Assembly (NCBI RefSeq): GCF_932294415.1
Contig: NC_065542.1
Location: 575,501 to 639,500 of the forward strand
DNA from: Quercus robur
Lineage: Eukaryota; Streptophyta; Magnoliopsida; Fagales; Fagaceae
Length of the DNA stretch: 64,000 nucleotides
Direction of reading: 5' to 3'
A program made the position numbers and the translations under genes. Positions within the stretch are counted from its first letter, which is position 1. Each line of letters starts with the position of its first letter. Shown here in pieces: positions 22,988 to 34,921 of the stretch. The notes under the pieces were generated by a model. The model searched no databases, was not told where the DNA came from, and was given only the letters and a program-made list of their open reading frames with translations.

Positions 22988-24855
22988 GGGATAATGCTTT
23001 CAGAAAAGAAAATGGTCATAGGACAGTCTTCCATAGACTTCTTGGGAGTAAACATTTCAGATGGAAAGTATACTTTGCAGCCTCACATAGTTGTTTCTCT
23101 TGGAGAATTCCCAAATAAGCTCACAAGTACTAAACAGATACAATAATTTCTTGGAATTATTAATTATATGTCGAACTTTATTCCAAAAATCTCCAAATAC
23201 AAGAATTGTTTATCTCAATTGCTGAAGAAATCACGTCCAGAATGGAATTCTGTTCATACAGAAGAAGTCCAACAATTGAAAAGATTAGCAGAAAAGTTTC
23301 CCCCTTTACAGATTCTAGGACCAGGCAAAAAGGATACTACAGACAGATGCAAGTGATGAATATTGGGCAGTAGCTCTCTTTGGAGAAGTTAGTGGCAAAA
23401 GAAGTATTTGTGATTATAAAAGTGGTTCATTCAAGCCTTCAGAACTTCAATACCACTCCACTTTTAAAGAAATCCTAGCAGTCAAACATGGGATTGAAAA
23501 ATTCCAGTTCCATCTCCTTGGGCATAATTTTTTAGTAGAAATGGATATGTCTTCCTTTCCCAAAATACACCAATTCAAAAGGAAAATGCTCCCACATCCT
23601 CAGTTACTCAAATGGTCAAATTGGTTTTCACAATGATCTTTTCAAGTCAAGCACATCAAAGGCAAAGATAACCTTATCACTGATTACCTTTCTAGAAAAC
23701 CTCCAATCCTTAATACCACTATTATTCCTCCACCCCTGTGTGTATATCCTATCACAAATCCATCCTCATTCTCAGGCCCTTCCTTTGCAAATTCTAATGA
23801 TATCCTTAATATGGTAGAAACCCTTCCCACAGAAATAAAAGACCAAATCAAGACCTTGACCCTTGAAACCATATCCAAAAGAATCATTAGAATCCTCCAT
23901 GATTACCTTAGAAAGCACCAGTGCCACTTCCTTGCTATTTTCCCTGATATAGACCAACCATGGAAAACCCCTTTTGCCTTTTGGATAACCAATTGGACGG
24001 TTGCACATTATCTTTACATGTGGTATTTACTCAATGAGTATTACCTGTGTCTTCATTTTGAACCAAAGTTTTACAGATATATTTTCCCGCATGAAAATAA
24101 ATATTTTCACAAATTCTGGTTTGAAATTTTGAAAAATGATGCTCATGATGGTGAATGGATGAAGTATCCCAAAACAAAACACCCAAGATTTGGTCACAAA
24201 GTCACTTCAGCATGTTTAGTTGCCAAGCTTAATTCTAAAAATAATATCCGTGCAAAAGGAATTTTCCACCCTGCAGAGATGCATTGGGTTACTAATTTGG
24301 ATGGCACTCTCCATACACATTTGGATGTTTCTTGGGTATCCTATTACCATGCTCTCACAATGGCAGAATCTCTTAATAAAAGAATCTTACTTGAAATAAT
24401 ACCAACTGATCCAGATGTTTATAGACAACATGCCACATGAAGATCATTGGGAAATGCCCAATCCTTTTATCGGACATGATGACCCTTGCTATCATAACTA
24501 TGATCCAGATGCTAATGTTGATGAAGAATGGTTCCAAGGAAGAGATGGATAGGACTAGACATCTTTCACACTTAAAAAATAAAAATAAAAAATAAAAAAA
24601 AGGTCCTAAAGACGTAGCACTCCAATCCTCCACAGTTACATATCTACTTCTTTGTCAGAAGCATATCTAAGCCATGCAAACAAGTCCCCTACTTGGTTTG
24701 ACACTTGTTGATCAACTCCAACATTTGGTAACCAGGGCCTCTACTCTTGATGCATAAGAACTTTCTCCTAACATGCACAATTATTACCATGGCAGAGCTC
24801 TATTCTGAAGAAGATATGTCTCTAGCCAGGCCCCTGCCTTTTTTGCCACTTGTAA
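22988..24855 (+). pseudogene. Decayed endogenous pararetrovirus fragment (Caulimoviridae-like RT/RNase H and downstream part)
   Basis: Translations of the plus strand show the C-terminal part of a reverse transcriptase with FLGIINYMSNFIP, an RNase H start QTDASDEYWAV, and HIKGKDNLITDYLSRK, blocks typical of plant pararetroviruses rather than Ty3 elements. A 209-codon frame at 23811-24440 continues downstream. The coding sequence is broken by an in-frame stop near 23142, a frameshift near 23340 and a stop near 23635, and ends near 24550. The 5' part of the polymerase and all upstream genes are missing, so this is a dead remnant. The rest to 24855 is non-coding. Assignment to a genus is not possible by eye. 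Confidence 0.7.
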
Positions 24856-25802
24856 ATCCATATATGTTGAATTTAAATCTTTTCTTTTGAAAAAAAATCA
24901 AATATTGTAGTTGATTTTCTCATGATCTACAAATAAAATAAAATTTATATTTATTATCTCACAAAAGGACTAATCAAACATTGACAATTTTATTTTGATA
25001 AATTTGTGTCACATATATATTATATTATTTATTTCATTTTGTTTCTTTATCTTTGTCATTTTGTCTCCTTATCTTTGTCACCCATTGCCCCAAACACACT
25101 TGTACCCCCACTACTAATTTATAATGCATTATATGTCCTTTATCTCCTTCTTTTTCTTTATCTCTGTTGCCTATTCCCAATATTGCCCCACTACCAACAT
25201 ACAGTCAAAGTGTCAAACAATCAAATACTTTATATATTATCAATTCATAAATCACAACTCATAGTCAAATACTTTAGCAAAAATTATATATAAATCACAA
25301 CTCATATCTCACTTTCGCAACTCAAACTCTCCCACTCATCAGTTGCCAAAAAAAAAACTCTGAGACAGATAGAGACTCCCAAGCCCCAAACACAATCACA
25401 TATTCAAATTCAATTCACAATCATCCTTTGCCACCAAAAAAAAAAAAAAATACAATCAGAGATTCCTATAATCATCCTCAGCAAAAATAAACAACAACAC
25501 AATCAATCAATCACAGATTCACAACACAAACATTATATCAATGTTATGTTAGGTTTGAAAGTTTAAAGAGAGAAAAACTACTTGAAAGGGCAGATTGGAA
25601 TTTTGGGCTGGAAGCTGGAGGCTACAGCTATCAGAGACAATGATGGGTTAGGCAGATCAAGCTGCCGGAGGCGCTAAAGGCAGTGGCAACGATGTGGATC
25701 TATGGCGGCCGAGGCTAGGCGGGATGATGGTGGCCTGTGGTGACGTCGTGTAAGGCTGACGGTCTGTGTGGCACTATGGCTAACCACTGACTCCAGTCAG
25801 TA
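24856..25802. mobile_element. hAT-type element copy C (5' end lost)
   Basis: Resumes the shared repeat about 60 bases inside its 5' end, right after the pararetrovirus-like segment, and continues to the internal site at 25803-25810. It has no terminal repeat of its own on the left. Confidence 0.6.
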
Positions 25803-25810
25803 CTTAGTAC

Positions 25811-27019
25811 TAGGGACGAACCTAGGATTTAAAGCTAGGAGGGCCAGAGATAAGCGAAAAAATAAATCAAAAAAATTTACAACTGCATCCATATCATATA
25901 TGTTGAATTTAAATCTTTTCTTTTGAAAAAAAAAATCAAATATTGTAGTTGATTTTCTCATAATCTACAAATAAAATAAAAATTATATTTATTATCTCAC
26001 AAAATGACTAATCAAACATTGAAAATTTTATTTTGATAAATTTGTGTCACATATATATTATATTATTTATTTCATTTTGTTTCTTTATCTTTGTTTTCTT
26101 ATCTTTGTCATTTTGTCTCTTTATCTTTGTCACCCATTGCCCCAAACACACCTATACCCCCACTACTAATTTATAATGCATTATATGTCCTTTATCTCCT
26201 TCTTTCTTTTTATCTCTATTGCCTATTCCCAATATTGCCCCACTACCAACAAACAGTCAAAGTGTCAAACAATCAAATGCTTTATATATTATCACTTTAT
26301 ATATCACAACTCATAGTCAAATACTTTAGCAAAAACTATATATAAATCATAACTCACATCTCACTTTCTCAACTCAGACTCTCCCACTCATCAGTAGGAA
26401 AAAAAAAAAAAAACACGACACAATCAGTCAATCACAAATTTACAACACAAACATTATATCAATATTATGTTAGGTTTTGAAGTTTAAAGAGAGAAGAACT
26501 ACTTGAAAGGGTAGATTGGAATTTTGGGATGGAGGCTAGAGGCTGCAACTACCGGAGACAATGGTGGGTTGGGTAGATCAAGCTGCCGGAGGCACTAAGG
26601 GCAGTGGCAGCGACGTGGGTCTGTGGCGACGTGATGGTGGCCTGTGGCAACGTCGTGCGAGGCTGATATTCTGTGCGGCGCCGTGGCTGACCGCTGACTC
26701 TACTCAGTACTCAGTACTGTCTCTCAATCTCTCCACTCCAATCACTCTCTCTCAATCTTTGACTCTCTATCTCTCTCGACTTTCTCTCTCTCTCTATCTC
26801 TCTCACTTTTTTTTTTTTAATTTTATCTAAATCGGTTTCTAGGGTTAAAAGTGTTAATGGGTTTTAAAAAATTTTGAGTTAGGCTTAGGGGGCCAGTCAA
26901 GGTTGGGCTGAGGGGGGCCCGATAAAGGTTGGCTGGGCTTAAAGTATTATATATAACTAAATTTTTTATTCATTTTTTGGGCCAAGGAGGGCCCGAGCCC
27001 CCTACTGGGTCCGTCCCTA
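25811..27019. mobile_element. hAT-type element copy D, complete, 1209 bp
   Basis: Begins TAGGGACGAACCTAG and ends CTGGGTCCGTCCCTA, inverted repeats with 13 of 15 positions matching. The flanking 8 bp are CTTAGTAC (25803-25810) and CTCAGTAC (27020-27027), an almost exact target duplication matching the hAT nTnnnnAn preference. Inside, at 26710-26717, is the same CTCAGTAC in its unoccupied state, followed by TGTCTCTCAATC. No transposase is encoded; it is a non-autonomous element. Interior landmarks are a (CT)n tract and a G-rich end. Confidence 0.78.
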
Positions 27020-27089
27020 CTCAGTACTCTCTCTCAATCCCTCCACTCCAATCACTCTCTCTCGATCTTTGACTCTCTGTCTCTCTCGA

Positions 27090-27131
<42 letters not shown>

Positions 27132-27326
27132 ATAAATTTTATCTGGATTGGTTTCTAGGGTTAAAAGTGTTAGTGGGTTTAAAAAAAAAAAATTTGGGTT
27201 GGGCTTTTGGGGGGGGGGGGGCAATCAAGGTTGGGCTGGGGGGGCCCAATAAGGGTTGGTTGGGCTTACAGTTTTTTTTTTTTTTGGGCCAAAGGGGGCT
27301 CGGGCCCCCTACTGGGTCCGTCCCTG
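27020..27326. mobile_element. hAT-type element, 3' arm of an outer copy
   Basis: Starts with CTCAGTAC and TCTCTCTCAATC, repeats the 3' part of copy D (26710-27019) and ends CTGGGTCCGTCCCTG at 27312-27326. That terminus is the inverted match of the start of copy A with one mismatch. No clear 8-bp duplication links the outer ends (CATGGGAG against TGGGGGGT). Confidence 0.68.
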
Positions 27327-27663
27327 TGGGGGGTTAGATCGATCGGGAATCTTGAAATAATAAAACACAAAGAGGAGACAGGGCAATGTCTCTCATGCAT
27401 GTAGTTTTATACTTCCATCATGGAACTTCCATTTTATATCTCACATAAATCTTATGAGAAAACTACAAACACAACAAAATCTCATAATCTTTTCACGTTA
27501 GCCCTGTTTTGATAAGATCCCAATATAATATTTTTTTTATTTCATTTTATTTTGAGTTATAGTAGTTTGAAATATTATTTGTTGTAAAAATATTATGAGA
27601 TTTTATTGAGTCCCAAAACTTTTCAATTATTCTTAATTATTATAATCTCAATTATTAAGTTTT

Positions 27664-27800
27664 TATAGGTAATGAGGACCACACATGAACCCAAGGGCAA
27701 TGAACGTTGGGGCTCTTGTTGCCGGGACACTTGCTGACCCTCTAAAAGTCTTTATTTTAACAGTCCAATTACTCCAGTATCAGTACAAAGTAAACAAACA
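27664..27800. repeat. Duplicated segment, copy 1
   Basis: Shares blocks with 28530-28700, such as GGGACACTTGCTGACCC against AGGACACTTGCTGACCC and CAGTATCAGTACAAAGTAAA in both. Non-coding. Probably a piece of a duplicated carboxylesterase flank. Confidence 0.5.
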
Positions 27801-27927
27801 ACAAACCAAGAAGAGAAATAACCCTTTGAAACTGAACCAAAAAAAAAAACCCTATAAGAATGGAAAAAGAGAAATTGTAGTGAAAAATAAATGAATGTGG
27901 TTAAAAATAAATTTTTAATAAATCATC

Positions 27928-28500
27928 TTCTTGAAGTTATTCATGTGCTTGTAATTCAATGTTTGGATTGTAGAAAAAGCTTTAATTTACAAATGAAATT
28001 TCCTAATGACTATATCTGTGTATATAGAATCCTAACATAGCATGATTAAATTGCATTGCACTAATATAGTTCAATTGAATATAATCCTTTTTATGTCTAG
28101 TGAAATTATTGAGAAAGTCTATTATTTATGGTTAAAATTTTATTTTTTTTAAATCTAACAATATACATAATGTCTCGTCATTTAAAATTGTAAATAAAAC
28201 AATATTGCGTGCATATATTTAGATTTGTAATATTTAATATGAATAATAAAATGAATCAATTTCAATTAAAGTTAATCTTAATACTAATTGAACTGAAAGC
28301 AAATTAACGGATTTACTCACAAATAAAATGAAGCGAGTCAAGGGTTTTGTAACTGAATTTGCACCTCTCCCTGCACAAAAGTTTAGAGGGAAAAGGTTTT
28401 GAATTACGGGGTGAGCAATATATTATAATTAAATGGGACTAATTGATTTGTGGAGGCGAGGGTGGATGCATAAGTCCTATAATTAGAGTAACTTGACCCA
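27928..28500. repeat. Remnants of carboxylesterase flanking sequence
   Basis: 27928-27990 matches 13564-13625 downstream of the intact carboxylesterase (shared TTGAAGTTATTCATGTGCTT and TTTGGATTGTAGAAAAAGCT). 28461-28498 matches 15234-15271 just before the truncated copy (shared TATAATTAGAGTAACT). This suggests a third duplicated unit whose coding part is gone. Confidence 0.5.
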
Positions 28501-28529
28501 GGGTGGTTCACGGAAATTTGATGCAGAGC

Positions 28530-28700
28530 ATCCAAATGAGAGCCACACATGCCCAAGGCCAGTGAACTTTTGGGCTCACAATGAAAGGAAGAGGAGAGAG
28601 TGCTTCAAGCTCTCATTGCTAGGACACTTGCTGACCCAGTAAAAGTTTTTTAACAGTCCAGTATCAGTACAAAGTAAACAATCCCACTTAACAAAAAAAC
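28530..28700. repeat. Duplicated segment, copy 2
   Basis: Second copy of the segment described at 27664-27800, with a small insertion relative to it. Confidence 0.5.
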
Positions 28701-29272
28701 TAAGAAGAGGCCTTTGGAGCAAAAACAAAACAAAAACCAATTAGAATAATTCTCTGAATGATATCCAATTCTGTGTGAACCAGATTAATTTGTATAAGGA
28801 TACAAGGTGCAATATTGAAAACCAATACTATCTAGAGAAACATGTCGTGTATAAAATGCTTATAAATTTAGCAATTCCAATACTCGTTCAAAATCCTCAG
28901 AATTGCAAGCATTCCAAAGCATACAAGGCCACCAGTGTTTTGCTGCCAGGCCTTCCTACTGATGATAGTGCATGACCTGAGGTTGCCCATGATTTTGAGC
29001 AGAGTCCTTGATATACATCTTTTTTTGCTTAATTGACAACTATATAATTAAAGAACATATGCATAAAAATTCACTAACATCACGCATGCAGCATGAAAAT
29101 ATTTGATCAAGCCTCACATCACAGCATGCTGCTGCCTACACAAAACAGCAGCGCAAAAGCAACACAGAAATCCAAATACAGACATTTATTGCACCACAAG
29201 AAATACACATCTTTAAGCGCATTGAACTTGAATAATAACAATGGGGGGAAAAAGGAACCACATCTCAGCCTA

Positions 29273-32200
29273 TCATCTCCTGGTTTTATCAAGAACTTCA
29301 ATGTATCTCTTAGGGATTCCATATTGTTCAATTAGATGTTTCGCAAGATCATCAATCACTCCACCTTGTACCAAAACCTCATGTCCTTTCTTACCTGAAA
29401 AAATAAAAATAAAACTTTTAAAATTTCAGATCAACAGGAGTATGAATTTAGCTGAATGCATTTGCCACATAAGATGACAAGTCTGATAAGTCATACAAAT
29501 ACAAGCCACTAGTTATTCCGGAGGTGAAACAAAAATAGAAATGAAGGCACTTAGTGATGTACGTCAAAAACCTGGAAACAACATGGACAAGCTAGACTGA
29601 CTTGAAATAAGGAGAAATTGAGTCATTGTTTATCTACAAAGTAGGCTTACATTCTTCAAAAACAAAAGAAAGCAGAAGCACCATAGGGTTTATTAACAAA
29701 TGAACAAAAACTCTAAACCTGAAAATAATAACTCACTATGTTTGCCAACTGATAACCACCACCAAACATAAAATTCTCAATATCGTCAAGACTGATAAGA
29801 TAGGATAAGATACCTGGTAATTCTGTCACTGATGTACTGCAAGCAAACTTTTTCTGAAGCTCCGATGCCAATGCTTCAGCATCAATCAAAAATGATTCCA
29901 TCCCTGAAAGTTTAGTCACCTTTTTGTTACCTTGTCGCCGTTCTGTCAATATCTGAATTGCTTTCAGAGCACCTTTACGAACAACTGACTCGCTTCCTCT
30001 TGTCACAACGTGGTGAGGTTGCATCCGGCTTATGAATGCCGCCCCTAAATCTTTTTTATGAATTTCTGTTGGGTACCTTGATCCTTTTTTTATGGCCCCC
30101 TTGAACAGTGCATCACATAATATGGGATCCAGGACTACAATGGACCTGTCGGTTGGCTTCACCAGATTTTCTTTCTCAACATATTTGAAGACAATATCAG
30201 TGGCTTCTGAGGCACTATAAAGGTTTCCTGTATCAGCTCCTACAGAAGCAAAAATGGGATTGACATGTACACTTGGTTTATAGATTTCTGCCACGTCAAG
30301 CACTTTATTTGACCGACTTTCATTAGCAGCATGATCACTGATCTGATCATTTTTCTCTACTTGTCGTTTCTCAGGCTTGAAGGATGAGTACTCCACATTA
30401 TTGCGGTTAACAGACAATAGCATAACCTCCTTTTTATATTTATCTTCTTTTACAGAAATCTGTTCATATTGTATAATCATTGTAAAGAAAAAAGATAAGT
30501 AAACAGAATACAAAAACAATAAAGTAATAAGCACACAAGGCCCTCACGCATAAAAATCTAGAATCCTGCCTCCATTAGATCCACATACTGCCTTTTCATT
30601 AAACAAGGTCATCAATCACTTTGACCCCTAACTACAGATTTTTGTAAAGAGCATCGATAACTAGACATGTGCATAGGATATGTTTACAAACTCAAAAGAA
30701 ACAAATCATTAGCACAAAGTTTCAATGGAAATGCAAAATTACAAATGGTCCTAAAGGATCAGCAAAGGTATTTTGCTTTAATCTGAAAGTTGTTTTAACA
30801 GAAAAATCTTATGCCTCTAAAATTTATTACTATCAACCCAAAAAAAAAAAAAAACTGTGGAAAAGACCTGTCAAATTATTACAAAACCCTCAAATACCAT
30901 TATTCAAAGAGAAAAGTGAAAAGTTGAGGCCAACAACACATTTAACATTCTACCTTGGTTGTTATATAGGTTCCTGATACAATGAAGTGGGAACTTGAGT
31001 TCACAATGGCATACCCTCCAAAACTTCCTATATGCATTTTCCATGGTTATGGATTAATGTTTCCAAAATTGTCTCCAAAATAACTAATGCAATCAGATAT
31101 TCTAATTCATCTTTCAGATATCATACCACCATTATAAAAACAAATGACTATTTTGGATTTTCATTGCAACCAAACAGCACCAGATGAAACCACTCATAAA
31201 ATTTTTGAAAACCAACTATAAATTAACAGTAATAACTCATGGAATGCTGTACAAGACACACCAGTCCCATAGACGATTTAGCTTGTAACCACTTCGATAA
31301 TTTCTTATGGGATGATTTCTTGATGTCTAGAGTGATTCCTGAAGGCCTACAAGGTAATACATGGTTTGCCCTACACCACCACAAAGCAGCAGCATGTGTT
31401 AGATATGTTAGAAAAGGAATACACAGAAACAATGGTTAATGAAGTAAAGAGTACAATGTGAGTCATTTTGAAAATTTTTTGATCTCAAGTACATGAATAT
31501 ATATATGCGATGCAAAGTGCAATTTTCTACTAGCCCATGAGACAGCAATGGTATTTTAAGCCTGATTTACTCCCGCCCCAAAGTATCATGTTTTGCCTCT
31601 ATATACCATCTCTTTTCAGTTCGGAAAAAAAACCACAAAAATAGAAAATTCTAGACAAACCATCACAGAAGACATGATATTTATATTTTGAAACACTGAT
31701 CAATTATTTTTTCCTGTAAGAAAGTGAAACTCACTAGTTGATACACTTCAAGGGATGGGATCTCTCTCTTTCTCTTTAGAAATAGGTGCTTGGGTGCAAG
31801 TCCCCAAGTTCACTATCTTTTTACTAATTAACTAGGAAAAATGGCATTGGAAAAAAATAATAATAATAATAATTCTGTAATAAAGCTAACCCACAGAAAA
31901 TTCACTGATCTGCACTCAAGTCACAAAACTGCGGCTTAAGCCTCTGAATGTAGATGGATTAGGGCATTTTACATACCATAGTGTACTGCCAGGCATAGGA
32001 AGATCTTTGTCTTTAATTGTTGTATGCAAGGCTTGCAAAAGGCATTTATCCAAAAGAGCATCCACATCTTCAGTGGATAGAGTATGTTGGACATTCAAAT
32101 CCTCAGATAAAACGTTGTCTGTCACCTTCAAATCACCAACTCCGCCAATTATTTCTTCAGCAGTAGCATTGTCGACATCAATCTGTTTTGATGAACTTGA

Positions 32201-34867
32201 AGCATGATTAGCTTCATCAAAGACATCAGTTACATCAACATTTTCTCCAACTTCAATGTTATCGTCACCATTCCGCTGCCCATTTGACACATCAGTAGAA
32301 CCTTCACATGAATCAGAAGCTTGGCCGGACTGCAGTAAAGCAGGATCCTCAAACACAACATCTTCAAAAAAGCCAGCATTTGGCACATAGCGGCCCTCAA
32401 CTGATTCCCTGTAAAACAACACGAAGGTTTCATATAAATTGTAAAGTTGTTTAAAATTTTAAATCATTCTCAAATATATACACTTCCAGCGATACTTGCC
32501 ATAGTATGTCATGATAATGGTGAGTGATTCTCAATGCCTTTCCCCGCAGCCCAGCTTTTAAGGCTTCAGTGCTGCTCATAGTGGTTGCTCCTACCTGCAT
32601 CAAGATCAATCAAATATGCCAGCAAACAATTCACAAGAGCTTTGACACCACTGCAATGAAAATATTCCAGAGCACATTTGTTACTTATCCCCAAAAACAT
32701 GAAAAAGTTCCAAACTTTCATACCGCAATGGGAGCTGGATTACCAGGGACTTTTACAGCCCATGTTTCCCCAGCTAGAAATGAAGGTAGACCTTCTACAG
32801 GTACACTGATACCAGGAAACATCAAATCTGCCCCTCCAATGATGAATCGTGAAACCTCACCCCCCTTTAGCATGAAAACAGGCAAGAGATCAGGAACCTT
32901 CCATAGAGCAAACACTGCAATGGAAAATAAGCTATTAAATCCAACAAACATGTCAATTATTATAAAATTAAAAAAAATAAAAAATTAAATTAAATTAAAT
33001 TATAAAAAATAAAATAAAATAAAATAAATAAATAAAACTAGAGAAAAGCCTCCAAACATTTGATCAATATTACTGCAAACACATCCTTCTTCAAAAAATC
33101 ATGAGTCATGATTAGTGACATTAACAGAATTTTATGTTCCCCAAAGTTTATGGATTATTATATTATTGAAAGGAAAACAACATCCAAGTTTTGGTTTCAT
33201 TTCTCAATAGTAAAAAAAAATTGGATAATAACAAAAACACTGGCGCAATGTCAGATACTTTTGAAAAGCAAATGAAAATACAGGAGACAAAACCAGTTAC
33301 TGAGAGATAATCAAATACCTGTGGGATATATTTCTGTGCCTCGCCCATCAACATCAAAAAACATAGGAAAGCCTCCTTCTACAGCATATACATGGACTCG
33401 ATTTTGAAACTTTGCAACAGTTATCTCAGCCTGATATATTATTTTTAAATAAAAATTGCAGTGGATGATTAGCACATAAAACCAATAAAAGCATCACAAC
33501 TTTACTAGGATGGCATCAACCAGGGAGAGATATTTATTTAAGCATTTTCCATCTAGATGGTACTACTATGGTTACATATTGTCAATGAAAATCCAATTTT
33601 TTAAAGGAACATCATTTAATATCATTGTCATTCATATAAAAGGTGGGGATTTGTACCCTAGTTCTCCACATAAAAAAGGGCAGGCAATGCCACTGAGCTA
33701 GCCTAAAAGGCTCTTGGTATAAAAGACCACATCTTGCAACATCTCAAAATGAAATAGAGGATCAACAATATGAGCCGGAGGGAAAAAGACTTCTCAAACA
33801 AGGTGTATGACTTCATTTAGAGTCCCTCGAGAGCAATACTATATTACCTTTGAAGTGCAAAATCCCAACCAAGAAAAAATAGCCAATTATTTCTATTGCA
33901 TGCATCATAGGAACTTGAAAAAAAAAATACAATTTCTCTAAATAAATAAAAAATACTTCGCCATAACTAATAATTCAAAAGCTTAATAAAAAAACCGATT
34001 TATTTGAAAATTTGAATCTAAAAAACAATGCACACTCAGTGCAAATGGAATCATTTACAATGGGCTCATTCAAAATAAACCACCGTTATTGCCTTAACAT
34101 AAAAATGCAAATAAGTATATGATAAAAAGTGTTCATTACGTATGATCATATCACTTCTATAGCACATCCAGTCATGCCCCATTATCTTTCTTGACAATTC
34201 AATTGATACAACTAGTGGGGGTGGGGATTTGAACCATTGTTGTCCTCATAAAAGAGACCAATCAATGCCACTAAGCAAGGTTCTTGCCCAACGTGCCCCA
34301 TTATCATTAACAGCATCATATTCAGTTATAGAATGAATTAACATGCCAAAGATTGGGACCAAAGCTACACCCATTGAATAAAACATGGACTTATATTTGT
34401 ACATGCCCACCAAATTGCACAAACAACTAATAATAATAACAACAACATTAACAACTTGAGTACCCAAATGAAATTTATACAATTTGCATTCACTACTAAC
34501 ACCCAAAACATAAAATGGGCCAATTTTTGTACATACCACCCCGTGTGTCATGAACATTAAAGAACAACATGAATAACTACAATGAAAATTTTATTCAATA
34601 TACACAGTCACTAGAATCAATGTTCAAAAAAGATAACAAATTTGAAGCCAAATCCCAAGACCCACATGAGCAAACTTGGAATAACACATAGGATAATCAA
34701 GATTGTAACCAATCAGAAAAGAAAGAGGAAACCTTGGGAGGGAACAAAGCGTCGATGTCGGCATCCGAGGCTGCGGGGAAACGGTCTCTGACGGTGCGTT
34801 TAAGCTTCTTCCTGTCTGCCCCTGACAGCCTCTGGTGTGACTTTGCCTCCACTGCCTTCTTGAACAT
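29273..34867 (-). CDS. EIF2D: Eukaryotic translation initiation factor 2D (eIF2D/ligatin)
   Basis: eIF2D is a cytosolic ribosome-binding factor that handles tRNA at the 40S P site in non-canonical initiation and recycling. Exons on the minus strand: 34733-34867, 33319-33430, 32724-32914, 32500-32594, 31977-32408, 31262-31370, 29814-30459, 29273-29394. They join in phase to 613 residues. The N-terminus MFKKAVEAKSHQRLSGADRK is the MCTS1-like start; a PUA domain spans about 83-175 (WKVPDLLPVFMLKGGE, GGADLMFPG); an acidic linker fills exon 5; a winged-helix/SWIB-like region (KPSVHVNPIF, VLDPILCDALFKG) lies about 400-470; the C-terminus is SUI1 (VRKGALKAIQILTERRQGNK, HEVLVQGG). The start is the ATG at 34867; a longer frame upstream starts with TTG. 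Intron 4 has a GC donor. Introns carry SINEs and simple repeats. Confidence 0.93.
33640..33712 (-). mobile_element. tRNA-derived SINE fragment in eIF2D intron 1
   Basis: On the minus strand, GCTAGCTCAGTGGCA resembles the pol III A box and GGTACAAATCCCC the B box, about 40 bases apart. It sits in the sense direction of eIF2D. Not a tRNA gene: no foldable cloverleaf. Confidence 0.5.
34213..34286 (-). mobile_element. Second tRNA-derived SINE fragment in eIF2D intron 1
   Basis: On the minus strand, TTGCTTAGTGGCA (A box-like) and GGTTCAAATCCCC (B box) with the same spacing as the fragment at 33640. It is followed by CTAGTTGTATCAATTG, a T-rich SINE-type tail. Confidence 0.5.
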
Positions 34868-34921
34868 TCTCTGTGTCTCTGTCTCTGTATGTGTCTGTGT
34901 CTGTGTGTGTTGCTGAGCCAA
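34868..34921 (-). repeat. (AC)n/(GA)n repeat in the eIF2D leader
   Basis: Alternating CA and GA units directly before the ATG on the minus strand. They create a long open frame without ATG that could be mistaken for an N-terminal extension. Confidence 0.7.

Noticed and set aside
26700-27330. (CT)n/(GA)n and G-run ORFs
   Set aside because: Simple repeats within the hAT 3' arms; no protein signal.
33640-34286. tRNA genes (A and B box matches)
   Set aside because: No cloverleaf with paired acceptor and anticodon stems; they fit SINE fragments.
34868-34921. N-terminal extension of eIF2D
   Set aside because: The frame begins with TTG and encodes a CA/GA repeat; the conserved protein starts at the ATG at 34867.
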